This document shows, one piece after another, positions 1-9,740 of a DNA stretch of 40,958 bases. This stretch comes from Pseudomonadota bacterium. Its GTDB lineage: Bacteria; Pseudomonadota; Gammaproteobacteria; Burkholderiales; Gallionellaceae. The stretch covers positions 1 through 40,958 of the forward strand of contig JAJZSA010000018.1 of assembly GCA_021822115.1 (NCBI GenBank). Direction: 5' to 3'. A model generated the notes under the pieces. It was not told where the DNA came from. It worked only from the letters and a program-made list of their open reading frames with translations, and did not search any database. Within the stretch, counting starts at the first letter, position 1. Every line of letters starts with the position of its first letter. The position numbers and the translations under genes are program-made.

Positions 1-934
1 TATCGGGGAACGGCGTCACCGTGTTGGCCAGGCCGTGCACGCGCGTCAGGCGCTCGCTCACTTGCGGCTCCAGCGTGTAATCGATCCAGCGCTGCGCCAG
101 CGCGGCATCGCGCACGTCATGCGACACGGCCCAGCAATCCAGCCAGGCCAGCGCGCCTTCGCGCGGGATGACGTAGCCGATGTCCATGCCGGCGTCGCGC
201 AAGGCCTTCACCTGCTGCGTGCCGAAATTGGCGAACACCAGCGCCACCTCATAGCGACGCATCCAGTCCACCACTTCTTCGGCGGTGACATAGAAGGTGA
301 GCACGTTGCGCCGCAACTGCACCAGTTCGCGCGCCGCACGGCGCATCTCGGACGGCGACAGATGGAAAGGGTCATGCAGGCCCAGCTTCAGCGCGGCCAG
401 CGAGAAATTATGGTTGCTGGTGTTGAAGGCCAGCACACGCCCTTGATATTGCGGTGACCACAACGCCGCGATGGAGTGCGGCGGCGGCTGCACCAGCTTG
501 CGGTTGTAGATCAGCCCCATCTCGGAATAGGTATAGGGCACGGCATAGGTCTTGCCGCCATGCACCAGGCCACCGATGGCGGACAGGTCCTGGAAGCGCG
601 GCAATTGCCGTGCATGGTTGGGGATGCGTGACAGATCGAGCGGCAGCGCCAGGCCATCGGCGATGTAACGTTGCAGTTCGGCGGTGTTCACCGCGAACAC
701 ATCATAGGCGCGCGTCTTGTCGTGCAGCTTGTCCCACAGGTCGTCGTCCGAAGTGGCATAGGTCACTTCCACCCTGGCGCCGGTGCGTTGCTCGAACTCG
801 TGCACCACTTCGTCATCCGCATAGCCATCCCACGCCAGCACGCGCAACACTTCGGCGGCAGACGCCAACGGGATGATCCCCAGCAACAGGGACAGGCATA
901 ACAGGCGGCGGAGCAGCGCGTGACAACAGTTCAT
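1..934 (-). CDS. Polyamine-type periplasmic binding protein (partial, 3' end outside window)
   Basis: Reading from an ATG at 934 on the minus strand gives a signal peptide (hydrophobic LLCLSLLLGIIPLASA, cleavage after ASA) followed by EVLRVLAWDGYADDEVVHEFEQ, and later YDVFAVNTAELQRYIADG and GKTYAVPYTYSEMGLIYN. This is the fold and order of the PotD/PotF group of extracellular solute-binding proteins, which bind spermidine or putrescine for an ABC importer. About 311 residues are visible and the C-terminus lies beyond base 1. No permease or ATPase gene is visible, so the partner is unknown. Stand-alone proteins of this type can also feed a sensor protein. The substrate cannot be read from the sequence. 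The family call is firm, the polyamine specificity is inference. Confidence 0.8.
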   Translation of the reverse strand, partial: MNCCHALLRRLLCLSLLLGIIPLASAAEVLRVLAWDGYADDEVVHEFEQRTGARVEVTYATSDDDLWDKLHDKTRAYDVFAVNTAELQRYIADGLALPLDLSRIPNHARQLPRFQDLSAIGGLVHGGKTYAVPYTYSEMGLIYNRKLVQPPPHSIAALWSPQYQGRVLAFNTSNHNFSLAALKLGLHDPFHLSPSEMRRAARELVQLRRNVLTFYVTAEEVVDWMRRYEVALVFANFGTQQVKALRDAGMDIGYVIPREGALAWLDCWAVSHDVRDAALAQRWIDYTLEPQVSERLTRVHGLANTVTPFPD

Positions 935-1047
935 CGGCTCTCGGAATGGATTAACAAAACCGGCACTCGATGTGTACCGGCGCAATGGCCCCGGAGTGTA
1001 TCAGACTATTTTTGGAATACCGTGACAGCGCCGCCGCAACTGGCCCA

Positions 1048-1374
1048 CTACCCCTGCCACACGCCGAACCCCGCCTCGCGCAGGTCGATGCCCAGCTCTA
1101 TCTCGCGCTCGCAGGCATCGTCGTAATGCATCGGGTTCCACGCTTCGTACAGGTCGGGCAGCAGGCGCAGGCCGTAGCGCTGCACATATTTGTTGGCCTG
1201 GATGCCGGCCTTGTGTTTGTCGAAACGGATGTCCGGGTCGAGACCGGTCATGCCGACGTAGACGCAGGGCTTGCCGGGGCGGTAATCGGGGTTGCGTTTC
1301 TTGAACTTGGCTTCGTAGAGCACGTCCGGCGACAGCTCGACGACATAGACGCTGTAGTGCTTGCCGCGCGCCAT
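1048..1374 (-). CDS. GIY-YIG-like small protein
   Basis: A 108-aa protein beginning MARGKHYSVYVVELS, then CVYVGMTGLDPDIRFDKH and KAGIQANKYVQRYGLRLLPD. The paired YSVYVV and CVYVGMT segments followed by an Arg and a His resemble the core of GIY-YIG nuclease-like domains (URI type), but the family is small and its activity is not established. The ATG at 1374 is chosen because it follows the glutaredoxin stop by 10 nt and is preceded by GAGGGGTGAGG. A longer frame upstream only re-reads the glutaredoxin gene. It probably forms an operon with that gene. Its function is unknown, perhaps DNA processing. Confidence 0.7.
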   Translation of the reverse strand: MARGKHYSVYVVELSPDVLYEAKFKKRNPDYRPGKPCVYVGMTGLDPDIRFDKHKAGIQANKYVQRYGLRLLPDLYEAWNPMHYDDACEREIELGIDLREAGFGVWQG

Positions 1375-1384
1375 GGCGTACGCC

Positions 1385-1780
1385 TCACCCCTCGGTGGAG
1401 AACTGCTGGCGCAGCCAGGCGTTGATGGCCTCCGATTCGTACAGCCATTGCACCTGCCCCTGCGCATCGGTGATACGCAGGCAAGGCACTTGCAGCTTGC
1501 CGCCGCCCTGCTCCAGTGCGGCGCGATGGCTGGCATCGTGCTGCGCGTCGCGCAGTTCGATGTTGAGCGACAGGCGGGCGATCTCCTTGCGCACCTTGAT
1601 GCAGAACGGGCAAGTCCTGAACTGGTACAACGCCAGCGCGCGCGTGCGCTCGTCCACCTGCTGTTGCGCGGCGGGCGCACGCTGGATGCCTTGGGGCGTG
1701 CTGAGCCTCTCCCACAGCAGCATGAAGGGGTTGAGCACAAGGCGCAGGGTGCGAAAGAAAAGGCGGATCAGTGTTCTCAT
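1385..1780 (-). CDS. Glutaredoxin-like thiol-disulfide protein
   Basis: A 131-aa protein with a hydrophobic, basic N-terminus (MRTLIRLFFRTLRLVLNPFMLLW) that could lie on the membrane, followed from about residue 48 by a thioredoxin-fold domain: ALALYQFRTCPFCIKVRKEI with the active-site pair CPFC, then KLQVPCLRI with the cis-Pro, and YESEAINAWLRQQF. This is glutaredoxin organisation with an extra N-terminal membrane-proximal segment. It would reduce disulfides or mixed glutathione disulfides. The GIY-YIG-like gene follows 10 nt downstream and is probably co-transcribed. No promoter stands out upstream, where a degenerate inverted repeat lies. Confidence 0.85.
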   Translation of the reverse strand: MRTLIRLFFRTLRLVLNPFMLLWERLSTPQGIQRAPAAQQQVDERTRALALYQFRTCPFCIKVRKEIARLSLNIELRDAQHDASHRAALEQGGGKLQVPCLRITDAQGQVQWLYESEAINAWLRQQFSTEG

Positions 1781-1797
1781 CGGGGCTCCTGTAAGGT

Positions 1798-1866
1798 CGT
1801 CACACCGGCGCAGGCCGGTGTCCAGTTTTATGCACGACTGGATTCCCGCCTGCGCGGCGATGGCGG
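1798..1866. repeat. Degenerate REPIN-like inverted repeat
   Basis: Two facing arms of about 28 bp lie between the glutaredoxin gene and rdgC. The right arm (CTGGATTCCCGCCTGCGCGG...GCGG) resembles the right arm of the element at 9607-9735. In the left arm the usual ATTCCCG/CGGGAAT hairpin is replaced by ACACCGG/CCGGTGT, so the small hairpin is kept by paired changes. It is non-coding. Confidence 0.6.
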
Positions 1867-1883
1867 CATTCCATTAAAGTGGC

Positions 1884-2777
1884 TCAGGCTTTCTTCTCGC
1901 CGCCCAGCAGGTCGGCCAGCGCGGGCAGCAGCTTGCGCAACTCGCCGCTCATCAGGGCGAAATCGGCATCGAACAGGTCTTCCGCACCATCTTCCTCCGC
2001 CTGGTCCTTGAGCAGGTCGAGCGACGCCAGACGCTTGATCTGCATGTTGTCGTGCAGCACGAAGGAGAAGCGGTCGTGCCAGGTCATGGCGAGCCGGGTG
2101 ACTTCCTTGCCGGCCTGGATGTGGCGCGTCACCTCGTCGGTTTCCGGCGTATGACGCACATAACGCACCGTGGCCTTCTCCTCGCCCGCGCTGCGCAGTT
2201 CGCAATCCTGGTCCACGGTGAAGGTGGATGGCAGTTCGTCGCCGGACAGCCAGCCGGTCATCGCGGCCGTGGGCGAGATCTCGGTATGCAGGAAGTTGAG
2301 CGTGAAATCGCCCAGCGACTTGACCAGCATCTCCACCACCTCGTCGGCCTTGCCCAGGCTGCCGGCATCCACCACCAGCCAGCCGTCCTGCGCATCGATC
2401 CACACATAGGTCTTGCGACGGATGGCGAAGGCGCGCGGCAGCAGTTCATCGGTGATGGCTTCCTTGAGCTGCTTCATCTGCTTACGACCCGGCTTGTAGC
2501 CTTGCTGCTCTTCCACCTCGGCGGCACGCGCCTGGGTGAACTGTTTGACGACAGTGGCCGGCAGCAGCTTCTTCTCCACGCCCAGGCTGATCAGCATCTG
2601 CGCGCCCTGCGCATGTACCAATGGCTCGCCGTCGGCCTTGGGCGGCACCCAGCCCATGCGCTGCGACTCCATGCCGGAGCACGGCTGCAAAGCATGTTCA
2701 GCCAGTTTGGCTTGCAGAGTGTCGGCGGAGAAATTCCAGTTGGAGAGACGATAGACGAGCAGATTCCTGAACCACAT
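1884..2777 (-). CDS. rdgC: Recombination-associated protein RdgC
   Basis: A 297-aa protein starting MWFRNLLVYRLSNWNFSAD, the standard RdgC N-terminus, followed by ALQPCSGMESQRMGWVPPK, and LLPATVVKQF. RdgC is a ring-shaped, nucleoid-associated DNA-binding protein that limits RecA filament formation. It is common in beta- and gammaproteobacteria at about 300 aa, so the length is normal. The frame is open further upstream, but those 21 residues are not part of the family, so ATG 2777 is used. It lies alone between the glutaredoxin and pfl genes on the same strand. Confidence 0.95.
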   Translation of the reverse strand: MWFRNLLVYRLSNWNFSADTLQAKLAEHALQPCSGMESQRMGWVPPKADGEPLVHAQGAQMLISLGVEKKLLPATVVKQFTQARAAEVEEQQGYKPGRKQMKQLKEAITDELLPRAFAIRRKTYVWIDAQDGWLVVDAGSLGKADEVVEMLVKSLGDFTLNFLHTEISPTAAMTGWLSGDELPSTFTVDQDCELRSAGEEKATVRYVRHTPETDEVTRHIQAGKEVTRLAMTWHDRFSFVLHDNMQIKRLASLDLLKDQAEEDGAEDLFDADFALMSGELRKLLPALADLLGGEKKA

Positions 2778-2858
2778 GACGATGACTTCGGTTTGATGAA
2801 AGGCCGGCGATTCTAACTCGGGCAGACGTCGCGCCGACACCCGCTCACGGATTTTTTC

Positions 2859-3608
2859 TCACACGATGTGGATAGCAGGCAGCGCGCGGCGCAGGATGAC
2901 GCGCGCGGTCGCCATGACCTCGTCGCTCGGCGCATCGACGCCGGCCAGCGGGTCGACCATGCCCACCGACTCCCATTTGAAAGAACCCATCGCATGGAAG
3001 GGCAACAGGTCCACGCGCGTCAGCGTAGGGATGGCCTGGAGCAATACAGCCAGTCGTTCGAAGTGATCACTGGCATCGGTCTGACCCGGCACCACCACAT
3101 GGCGCACCCAGATCTCTTTGCCCAGCGCGGACATGCGTTGCGCGCATTCCAGCACGGGTGCCAGTTCGCGCTCGGTCAGCGCCTTGTGTGCCACCGGGTC
3201 CGAATGCTTGATGTCGAGCAGCAGCAGGTCGATGGGATCGAAGAAGGCATCCGGCAGGTTGGCGTGCAGCTCGCCGTTGGTATCCAGCGCGACATGCATG
3301 CCCATGTCTTTGGCGCCCTGCGCCAGCGCATGGCAGAACTCGGCTTGCAGCAAGGGCTCGCCGCCGGACAGGGTGATGCCGCCGCCGTTGCGGTAGAAGC
3401 TTGCCAGTCCGGCGACCTTGGCCAGCGCCTCGCTCGCCGTCACCCAGGCGCCATGCCCGGCGCGCCACGACTCGGGGTTGTGGCAATAGTGGCAGCGCAT
3501 CTGGCAGCCGGAAAGGAAGATGACATGGCGCAGGCCGGGGCCGTCCAGCGCGCCCGCGCTCTCATGCGAGAGCACGAAGCCGCGCAGTTCGTCCTGCCGT
3601 GCTTGCAT
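2859..3608 (-). CDS. pflA: Pyruvate formate-lyase activating enzyme (radical SAM)
   Basis: A 249-aa radical-SAM enzyme that uses a [4Fe-4S] cluster and S-adenosylmethionine to put the glycyl radical on PflB. The signature CQMRCHYCHNP (C-x3-C-x2-C) is preceded by SHESAGALDGPGLRHVIFLSGC, as in E. coli PflA, and followed by NGGGITLSGGEPLLQ and LLLLDIKHSD. The ATG at 3608 overlaps the pflB stop as TGATG, indicating translational coupling. A longer frame running into pflB is rejected because the extra residues are not PflA-like. The length matches the E. coli protein (246 aa). Confidence 0.95.
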   Translation of the reverse strand: MQARQDELRGFVLSHESAGALDGPGLRHVIFLSGCQMRCHYCHNPESWRAGHGAWVTASEALAKVAGLASFYRNGGGITLSGGEPLLQAEFCHALAQGAKDMGMHVALDTNGELHANLPDAFFDPIDLLLLDIKHSDPVAHKALTERELAPVLECAQRMSALGKEIWVRHVVVPGQTDASDHFERLAVLLQAIPTLTRVDLLPFHAMGSFKWESVGMVDPLAGVDAPSDEVMATARVILRRALPAIHIV

Positions 3609-5890
3609 CAACGCGCGTGGAAGGTGCGGCTGATCACATCCTGGCGCTGGGCCGGGGTCAGGCGATGGAACAGCACGCAGTAGCCCGACACGCGCACGCA
3701 CAGGTTGGGATATTTCTCGGGATGCTGGTCGGCATCGATCAGCGTCTCGCGGTCGATCACGTTGAGGTTGGCGTGGTAGCCGCCCATGCTCATGTAACCG
3801 TCACAGAAGCTGGCGAGGTTGTCCACGCGCTCTTGCGGCGTGCGGCCCAGCGAAGAAGGCGCGAAGGAGACGGTCCACGAGATACCGTCCGCGCAATCGC
3901 TGAACGGGATCTTGGCCACCGAAGCGCCCGCCGCGACGAAGCCGTTGAGCTCGGCGCCATTGGAGGGGTTGGCGCCCGGCGCGAACGGCGTGCCGCCGAC
4001 GCGACCATCCGGGCTGGCGCCGGTGTGCTGACCGTACACCACGTTGGAGGTGATGGTGAGCGCGCTCTGCGTCACCACGGCATTGCGGCGCGCCTTGAGC
4101 TTGCGCAGCTCGGCCATGAATCTCTGTGCCGCCCACACGGCCAGGTCATCGACGCGCGCATCGTTGTTGCCGTAGCGCGGGAAGGCGCCGCCTTCGTTCA
4201 CGTAGCCGGTGATGAGGCCGCTCGCGTCGCGCAGCACGCGCACCTTGCCGTACTTGATGGCGGACAACGAATCGGCCACATGCGACAGACCGGCGATGCC
4301 GCAGGCCATGGTGCGATGCAGGTCGGTGTCGTGCAGTGCGAACTGGATAGCCTCGTAGGCATGCAGGTCGTGCGACTGGTGGATGATGTTGAGCGCCTTC
4401 ATGTACACCTTGGCGGTGCGCGCCATCATCGCTTCGAAGCGCGCCTTCACGTCGTCGAAGTCGAGGTAGTCGCCGCTGACCGGCGCGAAGCCCGGTGCGC
4501 ACAGCTCGCCACTCACTTCGTCGCGGCCGCCGTTGATGGCGTGCAGCAGGGTCTTCAGCAGGTTGCAGCGCGCGCCGAAATACTGCATCGACTTGCCCAC
4601 CGCCATCGGCGACACGCAGCAGGAGATCGCCGCGTCGGAACCATGCTCGGGGCGGATCAGGTCGTCGTTCTCGACCTGGATGGCGCGCGAGGCGATGGAC
4701 ATCTTGGTCACGAACTTCTTGAAACCGTCCGGCAGGCTCTGCGACCACAGCACGGTCAGGTTCGGTTCCGGCGACGGGCCCAGCGTGGACAGGCAATGCA
4801 GCACGCGGAAATCGGACTTGGAGCACATGGGACGGCCATCCATCCCCATGCCACCCAGGCTGATGGTGACCCAGGTGGGGTCGCCCGAGAACAGCTCGTC
4901 GAAGGCCTTGGTGCGCATGAAACGGATCAGGCGCAGCTTGATGGTCAGCTGGTCCCACAGTTCCTGTGCACCCGCCTCATCCAGCAGGCCGCGTTCCATG
5001 TCGCGCTCGATATAGATGTCGAGGAAACCGCCGATGCGACCGATGGAGGTCGCGGCGCCGTCGCTCTGCTTGGCGGCGGCGAGATAGGCCAGATACAGCC
5101 ACTGGAACGCTTCGCGCGCATCGCTGGCCGGGCGCGACAGGTCGCAACCGTGGGCCAGGCCGAGCGCCTTCAGCTCGTGCAGCGCACGGATCTGTTCACC
5201 CAGTTCGCCCAGCGCCTCGATGTCTTCCGCGCTCAGTTCGTCCTTGGCGCCGATGGCGGCCTTGTCGGCCTGCTTGGCGCGCTCCAGCACGTCCACGCCG
5301 TACAGCGCGACGCGGCGGAAATCGCCGATCAGGCGACCGCGGCCGTAGGCATCCGGCAGGCCGGTGATGATCATGGCCTTGCGCGCCGCCAGCACATCGG
5401 CCGGATAGGCATCGAACACGGCCTGGTTGTGGGTCTTGGCCCAGCTGCTGAAAGCCTTCTCGACCTGCTCGGGCAAGGCCTCCAGGTCATGCTCGGCCAG
5501 TGCCTGCTTGACCACGCGCAAGCCGCCGCGCGGATGGATGCCGCGCTTGAGCGGCGCTTCGGTCTGCAAACCGAAGATGATCTCGTTGTCTTTGTCGATG
5601 AAACCCGGTGCATGCGCCAGGATCGCGCTCGGCTCCAGGCTGGCGCCCAACACACCGCCGGCAGCGCGTTCGGCGCGCAGCACTTCTTCGACCTTGACCA
5701 TCAGGCGCTTGGTGCGGTCGGTGGCATCGACCAAGAAGGCATCGTCGCCCGTCCAAGGGCGGATGTTGCGCGCGATGAAGTCCTGCGTATCGATAGCAGT
5801 CTGCCATGCCCCGGCAGCGAAGCCTTCCCAGGCGTTCCCCTTGGGGTTCGCGGGATTACCGATGGCACTCAATTCGTTCATATAGGACAT
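3608..5890 (-). CDS. pflB: Formate C-acetyltransferase (pyruvate formate-lyase)
   Basis: A 760-aa protein, the same length as E. coli PflB, which converts pyruvate and CoA to acetyl-CoA and formate under anaerobic conditions. The catalytic Cys pair is in [13 protein letters not shown] and the glycyl-radical site is RVSGY with Gly at about residue 736. Other conserved blocks are [15 protein letters not shown] ([18 protein letters not shown]), [23 protein letters not shown] and [10 protein letters not shown]. The start ATG 5890 is preceded by AGAGAG. The gene is directly followed by pflA. The enzyme is oxygen-sensitive in its radical form, so expression is probably induced without oxygen, but I see no clear FNR box in the 200 nt upstream. 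Confidence 0.97.
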   Translation of the reverse strand: MSYMNELSAIGNPANPKGNAWEGFAAGAWQTAIDTQDFIARNIRPWTGDDAFLVDATDRTKRLMVKVEEVLRAERAAGGVLGASLEPSAILAHAPGFIDKDNEIIFGLQTEAPLKRGIHPRGGLRVVKQALAEHDLEALPEQVEKAFSSWAKTHNQAVFDAYPADVLAARKAMIITGLPDAYGRGRLIGDFRRVALYGVDVLERAKQADKAAIGAKDELSAEDIEALGELGEQIRALHELKALGLAHGCDLSRPASDAREAFQWLYLAYLAAAKQSDGAATSIGRIGGFLDIYIERDMERGLLDEAGAQELWDQLTIKLRLIRFMRTKAFDELFSGDPTWVTISLGGMGMDGRPMCSKSDFRVLHCLSTLGPSPEPNLTVLWSQSLPDGFKKFVTKMSIASRAIQVENDDLIRPEHGSDAAISCCVSPMAVGKSMQYFGARCNLLKTLLHAINGGRDEVSGELCAPGFAPVSGDYLDFDDVKARFEAMMARTAKVYMKALNIIHQSHDLHAYEAIQFALHDTDLHRTMACGIAGLSHVADSLSAIKYGKVRVLRDASGLITGYVNEGGAFPRYGNNDARVDDLAVWAAQRFMAELRKLKARRNAVVTQSALTITSNVVYGQHTGASPDGRVGGTPFAPGANPSNGAELNGFVAAGASVAKIPFSDCADGISWTVSFAPSSLGRTPQERVDNLASFCDGYMSMGGYHANLNVIDRETLIDADQHPEKYPNLCVRVSGYCVLFHRLTPAQRQDVISRTFHAR

Positions 5891-6060
5891 GCTGCTCTCT
5901 CTATCTATATTATTTAATTATGTTGCCGAGACGAGAGCATGGGAGCGTCGCCTGAGCATTCAGGCCAGGGGCCGAATGGGGGTTATACGGCGCCACATAT
6001 AGACCAGCAGCGGGGTGCACGCGCTTGGCCGGTGACGAGCGCGCGCGATAGTGCCAAAAC

Positions 6061-6075
6061 TGACTGTAATAGTCA
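6061..6075. promoter_or_regulatory. Inverted repeat upstream of pflB
   Basis: TGACT-GTAAT-AGTCA is a perfect 5-bp inverted repeat about 170 nt upstream of pflB and 30 nt past the gloA stop. It may be an operator for the pfl operon, but the sequence and 15-bp span do not match the FNR consensus TTGAT-N4-ATCAA. Function unproven. Confidence 0.3.
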
Positions 6076-6106
6076 ATCATCCATATGATTTGTATGGGCT
6101 TTTGCC

Positions 6107-6493
6107 TCAGGCTTTTTTCCCTATCAACTCAATCATGTAGCCATCCGGATCAGCCACAAAAGCGATGATGGTGGTGCCGCCGTGCATCGGCCCGGCATCG
6201 CGCACCACCTTGCCGCCGCGCCGCTTGATCTCGTCGCACGCGGCATACACGTCATCCACCTCGATGGCGATATGGCCGAAACCGTTACCCAGCTCGTATT
6301 GCGCGACACCCCAGTTATAGGTCAGCTCGATCACCGCCTGTTCGCGCTCGTCGCCATAGCCGAGGAAGGCCAGCGTGAACTTGCCCTCTGGATAATCGTG
6401 GCGGCGCAGCAAGCGCATGCCCAGCACCTGGGTATAGAAATCGATGGAACGGTCCAGATCGCCGCTCCGCAGCATGGTGTGCAATATGCGCAT
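6107..6493 (-). CDS. gloA: Lactoylglutathione lyase (glyoxalase I)
   Basis: A 128-aa single-domain glyoxalase I starting [20 protein letters not shown]. It isomerises the hemithioacetal of methylglyoxal and glutathione to S-lactoylglutathione. The metal ligands are visible: His5 (RILHTM), Glu in AVIELTYN, His in [11 protein letters not shown] and Glu in [35 protein letters not shown] is typical of the Ni-dependent bacterial form. AGGAGGAAAG precedes the ATG. It sits upstream of pflB on the same strand, with about 216 nt between them. Confidence 0.95.
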   Translation of the reverse strand: MRILHTMLRSGDLDRSIDFYTQVLGMRLLRRHDYPEGKFTLAFLGYGDEREQAVIELTYNWGVAQYELGNGFGHIAIEVDDVYAACDEIKRRGGKVVRDAGPMHGGTTIIAFVADPDGYMIELIGKKA

Positions 6494-6606
6494 GTCTTTC
6501 CTCCTGTTTGATAGCGCGGCGAGTATAGGCTGAAACGGCTGTGCGGCTTGCGCTGTGCTGCGGCATTCATTACCGTGCCGTCCTCTTTTTCCATCGTCTC
6601 CCGACC

Positions 6607-7446
6607 ATGCGCGACGGCAAACCGCTGCTGATCCTCGCCACCCTCGTCACCATGATCGCGTTCGCGGCGAACTCGCTGCTGTGCCGCATGGCGCTGAAGG
6701 AGACCGGCATCGACGCCGCCAGCTTCACCACGCTGCGCCTGCTGGCCGGGGCGGCCATGCTGTGGCTGCTGATGCGCGTGCAGCGACAGGCGCCGTTGCA
6801 ACACGGCAGCTGGCGCAGTGCGCTGGCCCTGTTCCTCTACGCAGCGACGCTGTCCTACGCCTATCGCACCATCAACACCGGCGCCGGCGCATTGATGCTG
6901 TTCGGTGCGGTGCAGGCCACCATGCTGATCGCCGGTTTCCGCGCCGGCGAGCGCCTGCGCGGCTGGCAGACGGTGGGCTTCGTCGCAGCGGTGAGCGGTT
7001 TGCTGGTGCTGGTGTTGCCGGGCGTGGAGGCGCCTGCGCTCGGCGATGCCGTGCTGATGCTGGCCAGCGGCGTGGCGTGGGGTGTGTATTCCTTGTGGGG
7101 GCGCGGCCAGCCGCATCCGGCGGCGGCGACAGCGGGCAACTTCCTGCGCGCCGTGCCGTTCACCTTGCTGCTGTCTTTGCTCGCCCTGCCATGGATGCAA
7201 CTCGATACGCGCGGCATCGCCTATGCCGTGCTGTCCGGTGCGGTGACCTCAGCGTTGGGCTATGTGCTGTGGTATCGCGTACTGCAACACATGCGCGCGA
7301 TGACCGCCTCCACCGTGCAACTCAGCGCCCCGGTGCTGGCGGCGCTCGGCGGCATCGCCTTCCTCGACGAAGCGCTCACGCGCGACCTGCTCATCGCCAG
7401 CGTGCTGATCATCGGCGGCATCTGGCTGGTGTTGCAGCGCCGCTGA
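6607..7446 (+). CDS. EamA/DMT-family permease
   Basis: A 279-aa inner-membrane protein with about ten hydrophobic helices arranged as two EamA repeats (first repeat from [21 protein letters not shown], second from [22 protein letters not shown]). The second half ends [22 protein letters not shown], the usual signature of drug/metabolite exporters. The substrate cannot be predicted. ATG 6607 ([10 protein letters not shown]) is preferred over an upstream in-frame start that would add a non-family stretch of 22 residues. Its start region faces the divergent gloA. Confidence 0.85.
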   Translation: MRDGKPLLILATLVTMIAFAANSLLCRMALKETGIDAASFTTLRLLAGAAMLWLLMRVQRQAPLQHGSWRSALALFLYAATLSYAYRTINTGAGALMLFGAVQATMLIAGFRAGERLRGWQTVGFVAAVSGLLVLVLPGVEAPALGDAVLMLASGVAWGVYSLWGRGQPHPAAATAGNFLRAVPFTLLLSLLALPWMQLDTRGIAYAVLSGAVTSALGYVLWYRVLQHMRAMTASTVQLSAPVLAALGGIAFLDEALTRDLLIASVLIIGGIWLVLQRR

Positions 7447-7480
7447 AACGGGAGTATCCCCAGCGCAGATACGGGAAGCA

Positions 7481-7540
7481 GGGAACCGATCCGTTCCCGC
7501 CACGGTCGATGTCGGCGTGGGCGACGTGCCCATGACCGAC
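7481..7540 (+). promoter_or_regulatory. Two-hairpin leader before the small exported protein
   Basis: Between the permease stop and the 81-aa gene are two inverted repeats. The first, at 7481-7498, is GGGAAC-CGATCC-GTTCCC. The second, at 7511-7540, has outer arms GTCGG/CCGAC and inner arms GGGC/GCCC. Neither is followed by a T-run, so they do not look like a terminator. They may form a structured 5' UTR or bind a regulator. Confidence 0.35.
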
Positions 7541-7554
7541 AAGAGAATACGAAC

Positions 7555-7800
7555 ATGCAATTCCAGATCGCCCTTGCTGCTGTGCTGCTTTCTTCCCTGA
7601 TGGTGTTCCCGGTGATGGCCATCGAAGCCGACGAGGAGCGCAAACGCGCACGCGCCATGCAGCCTGCCCCGACTGCCAAATGCGCCGACCCGCAGGCCGG
7701 CCTGCCGATACATCAGCAACGTAGTGCCGACTGGAACGACACCGATTCCATCCCGCGCGAGTTCTTCGACAAATTGAAGATCGATTCCGCGAGTTTCTGA
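7555..7800 (+). CDS. Small exported protein of unknown function
   Basis: An 81-aa protein with a clear signal peptide (MQFQIALAAVLLSSLMVFPVMA, cleavage before IEADEE), leaving a mature chain of about 59 residues that is charged and has one Cys (KCADPQAG). The end reads SIPREFFDKLKIDSASF. I do not recognise the family. It is preceded by two potential hairpins and is convergent with modC, whose stop is 32 nt beyond. A periplasmic role is likely. A relation to molybdate uptake is possible only by position. Confidence 0.65.
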   Translation: MQFQIALAAVLLSSLMVFPVMAIEADEERKRARAMQPAPTAKCADPQAGLPIHQQRSADWNDTDSIPREFFDKLKIDSASF

Positions 7801-7831
7801 TCCCGCCGTCAGCGCCTCGGCGACCGTAGTC

Positions 7832-8905
7832 TTAAGACATCAATGCCACACTTTTGACTTGAGCGAATACGGTCGTCCCCACATGCAGACCGAGCTGGTC
7901 GCGCGAGCGGCGCGTGATGCGCGACAGCAATAGCTGCGACTCGCCCACACGCAGTTTCACCATCACCTTGTCCGCGCCTTCGTCGCAGATCTCTTCGATG
8001 CGCGCATTGAGGATGTTGTTGATGCTGCTGCCGTGCGGCGCCTGCGTGGCGATGCTCACGTCGCGTGCCAGCACGCGGGCTCGCATCATGGTGCCGAACG
8101 GTTGCGCGACCTTGCCCACCCACAGTTCACCGCCAGCGAAGTCGAGACGGCTCAGGTGATATTTCTCGTCGTGCTGCGCAAGGCAGGCTTCGATCACCGC
8201 ACCGGCATCATCGAAGTGCGCAATGGGCAGATCGAGGCGCGACAAAGTGTCATGCAGCGCGCCGCTGGCGATGACTTTGCCTTGTTCCATCAGCACCAGA
8301 TGGTCGGCCAGCCGCGCGACCTCATCCATCGCGTGACTCACATAGAACACGGGGATATCCAGCTCGCGGTGCAGCCGTTCCAGGTAAGGCAGGATCTCCT
8401 GCTTGCTGCCTGTGTCGAGTGCGGACAGCGGTTCGTCCATCAGCAACAGCTCGGGGCTGACCAGCAGCGCGCGACCGATGGCCACGCGCTGGCGTTCACC
8501 GCCCGACAGGCTCTGCGCATCGCGCCGCTCGACCAGATGCGACAGGCCCAGCCATTCGATCACCTGCGCCGGTTGCACTTTGCGCTGCGCAGGCGCGATG
8601 CGCCGATAGCCATATTCCAGATTGGCGCGTACCGACAGGTGCGGGAACAGGCTCGCCTCCTGGAACACATACGCCAATGCGCGTTGGTGCACCGGCACGA
8701 AGGTCTTGTCGTCCTGCCACGTGCTGCCGTTCACCTGCAGCGCGCCGGGAGCGCGCTCCAGCCCGGCGATGCAGCGCAGCAGCGTGGTCTTGCCGGAACC
8801 GGAGTGACCGAATATCGCGGTGACGCCGCGCATCGGCGCTTCGAATGCCGCGTCCAGCGCGAAGCTGTCGCGCTGCAATTTGAACTGTGCGCGGATGCCG
8901 CTCAT
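7832..8905 (-). CDS. modC: Molybdate ABC transporter ATP-binding protein
   Basis: A 357-aa ABC ATPase with Walker [10 protein letters not shown], signature [16 protein letters not shown], Walker [13 protein letters not shown] and switch His in FYVSHAMDE. The C-terminal third (from about residue 285, [13 protein letters not shown]) is a molybdate-binding MOP/TOBE domain, which marks ModC among importers. The ATG at 8905 overlaps the modB stop as ATGA, so the two are translationally coupled. An upstream in-frame start (8923) exists but is less likely. It energises molybdate import at the inner membrane. Confidence 0.95.
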   Translation of the reverse strand: MSGIRAQFKLQRDSFALDAAFEAPMRGVTAIFGHSGSGKTTLLRCIAGLERAPGALQVNGSTWQDDKTFVPVHQRALAYVFQEASLFPHLSVRANLEYGYRRIAPAQRKVQPAQVIEWLGLSHLVERRDAQSLSGGERQRVAIGRALLVSPELLLMDEPLSALDTGSKQEILPYLERLHRELDIPVFYVSHAMDEVARLADHLVLMEQGKVIASGALHDTLSRLDLPIAHFDDAGAVIEACLAQHDEKYHLSRLDFAGGELWVGKVAQPFGTMMRARVLARDVSIATQAPHGSSINNILNARIEEICDEGADKVMVKLRVGESQLLLSRITRRSRDQLGLHVGTTVFAQVKSVALMS

Positions 8906-9579
8906 CGCGCCCCCTTGGACCAATTGCCGCCCACGCGGTACAGGCCGAGCAACACCAGGAAGGAGAACAGCACCATGCCGCCCGCCAGCCAGTGCGCCTC
9001 GCTATATTCCATCGCTTCGACGTGGGTGTAGATGGCGACCGACAGTACTTGCGTCTCGCCGGGGATGCTGCCGCCCAGCATCAGCACCACGCCGAACTCG
9101 CCCACGGTGTGCGCGAAGGCGAGGATGATCGCGGTGAGGAAACCGGGGCGCGCCAAAGGCAATGCGACGCTGACGAAACGGTCCCACGGCGAGGCTCGCA
9201 AGGTGGCCGCCACTTCGAGCGGACGTTTGCCTATCGCTTCGAATGCGTTCTGGATCGGCTGCACCGCGAACGGCAGCGAGAACAACACCGAGCCGACCAC
9301 CAGGCCGGAGAAGGTGAACGGCAATGCGCCAAGGCCGAGTGCGCGCGTGAGTTCGCCCACCATACCCTGCGGCCCCATCAGCCACAGCAGATAGAAACCC
9401 AGCACGGTCGGCGGCAGCACCAGCGGCAGCGCCACGGCGGCGGCGACGATGCCCTTGTACCAGCGCTCGCTGTGCGCCAGCCACCAGGCCAGCGGCGTAG
9501 CGATGCCCAGCAGGACGACAGTGCTCACGCTCGCCAGCTTGAGCGTGAGGGTTACAGCTTGCAGGTCTTCGGGGGTCAA
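8902..9579 (-). CDS. modB: Molybdate ABC transporter permease
   Basis: A 225-aa permease with about five membrane helices and the EAA loop [26 protein letters not shown] that docks on ModC. It starts [18 protein letters not shown], and [21 protein letters not shown] sequence is present ([20 protein letters not shown]), typical of ModB. It overlaps modC by 4 nt and is separated from modA by a 130-bp REPIN-like element, so the element probably lies inside the operon transcript. Confidence 0.95.
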   Translation of the reverse strand: MTPEDLQAVTLTLKLASVSTVVLLGIATPLAWWLAHSERWYKGIVAAAVALPLVLPPTVLGFYLLWLMGPQGMVGELTRALGLGALPFTFSGLVVGSVLFSLPFAVQPIQNAFEAIGKRPLEVAATLRASPWDRFVSVALPLARPGFLTAIILAFAHTVGEFGVVLMLGGSIPGETQVLSVAIYTHVEAMEYSEAHWLAGGMVLFSFLVLLGLYRVGGNWSKGAR

Positions 9580-9606
9580 GATGTTTTCCTTACTCTCTTT
9601 TTACAC

Positions 9607-9735
9607 CGTCATTCCCGTGCAAGCGGGAATCCAGCTATCAAAACAATTCCGCGAAGCGGACAACATATTTTGGCTTTGTCCTGCTGTGCGGGGAATATTG
9701 AACCGACTGGATTCCCGCCTGCGCGGGAATGACGG
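9607..9735. repeat. REPIN-like element (two inverted 29-bp arms)
   Basis: Left arm CGTCATTCCCG-TGCAAG-CGGGAATCCAG and right arm CTGGATTCCCGCCTGCGCGGGAATGACGG face each other across about 75 bp. Each arm is itself a hairpin (ATTCCCG/CGGGAAT). Paired palindromic arms of this kind are typical of REP doublets. It lies between modB and modA and could stabilise or attenuate the transcript, giving more ModA than ModBC. Confidence 0.75.
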
Positions 9736-9740
9736 ATCGA

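Noticed and set aside
3599..5917. A 772-codon open frame opposite pflB
   Set aside because: It mirrors pflB with third-position GC bias, has low-complexity His/Gln/Ala-rich content and no family motif.
6061..6075. FNR box for the pfl operon
   Set aside because: The half-sites are TGACT/AGTCA with a 5-nt spacer, not TTGAT-N4-ATCAA.
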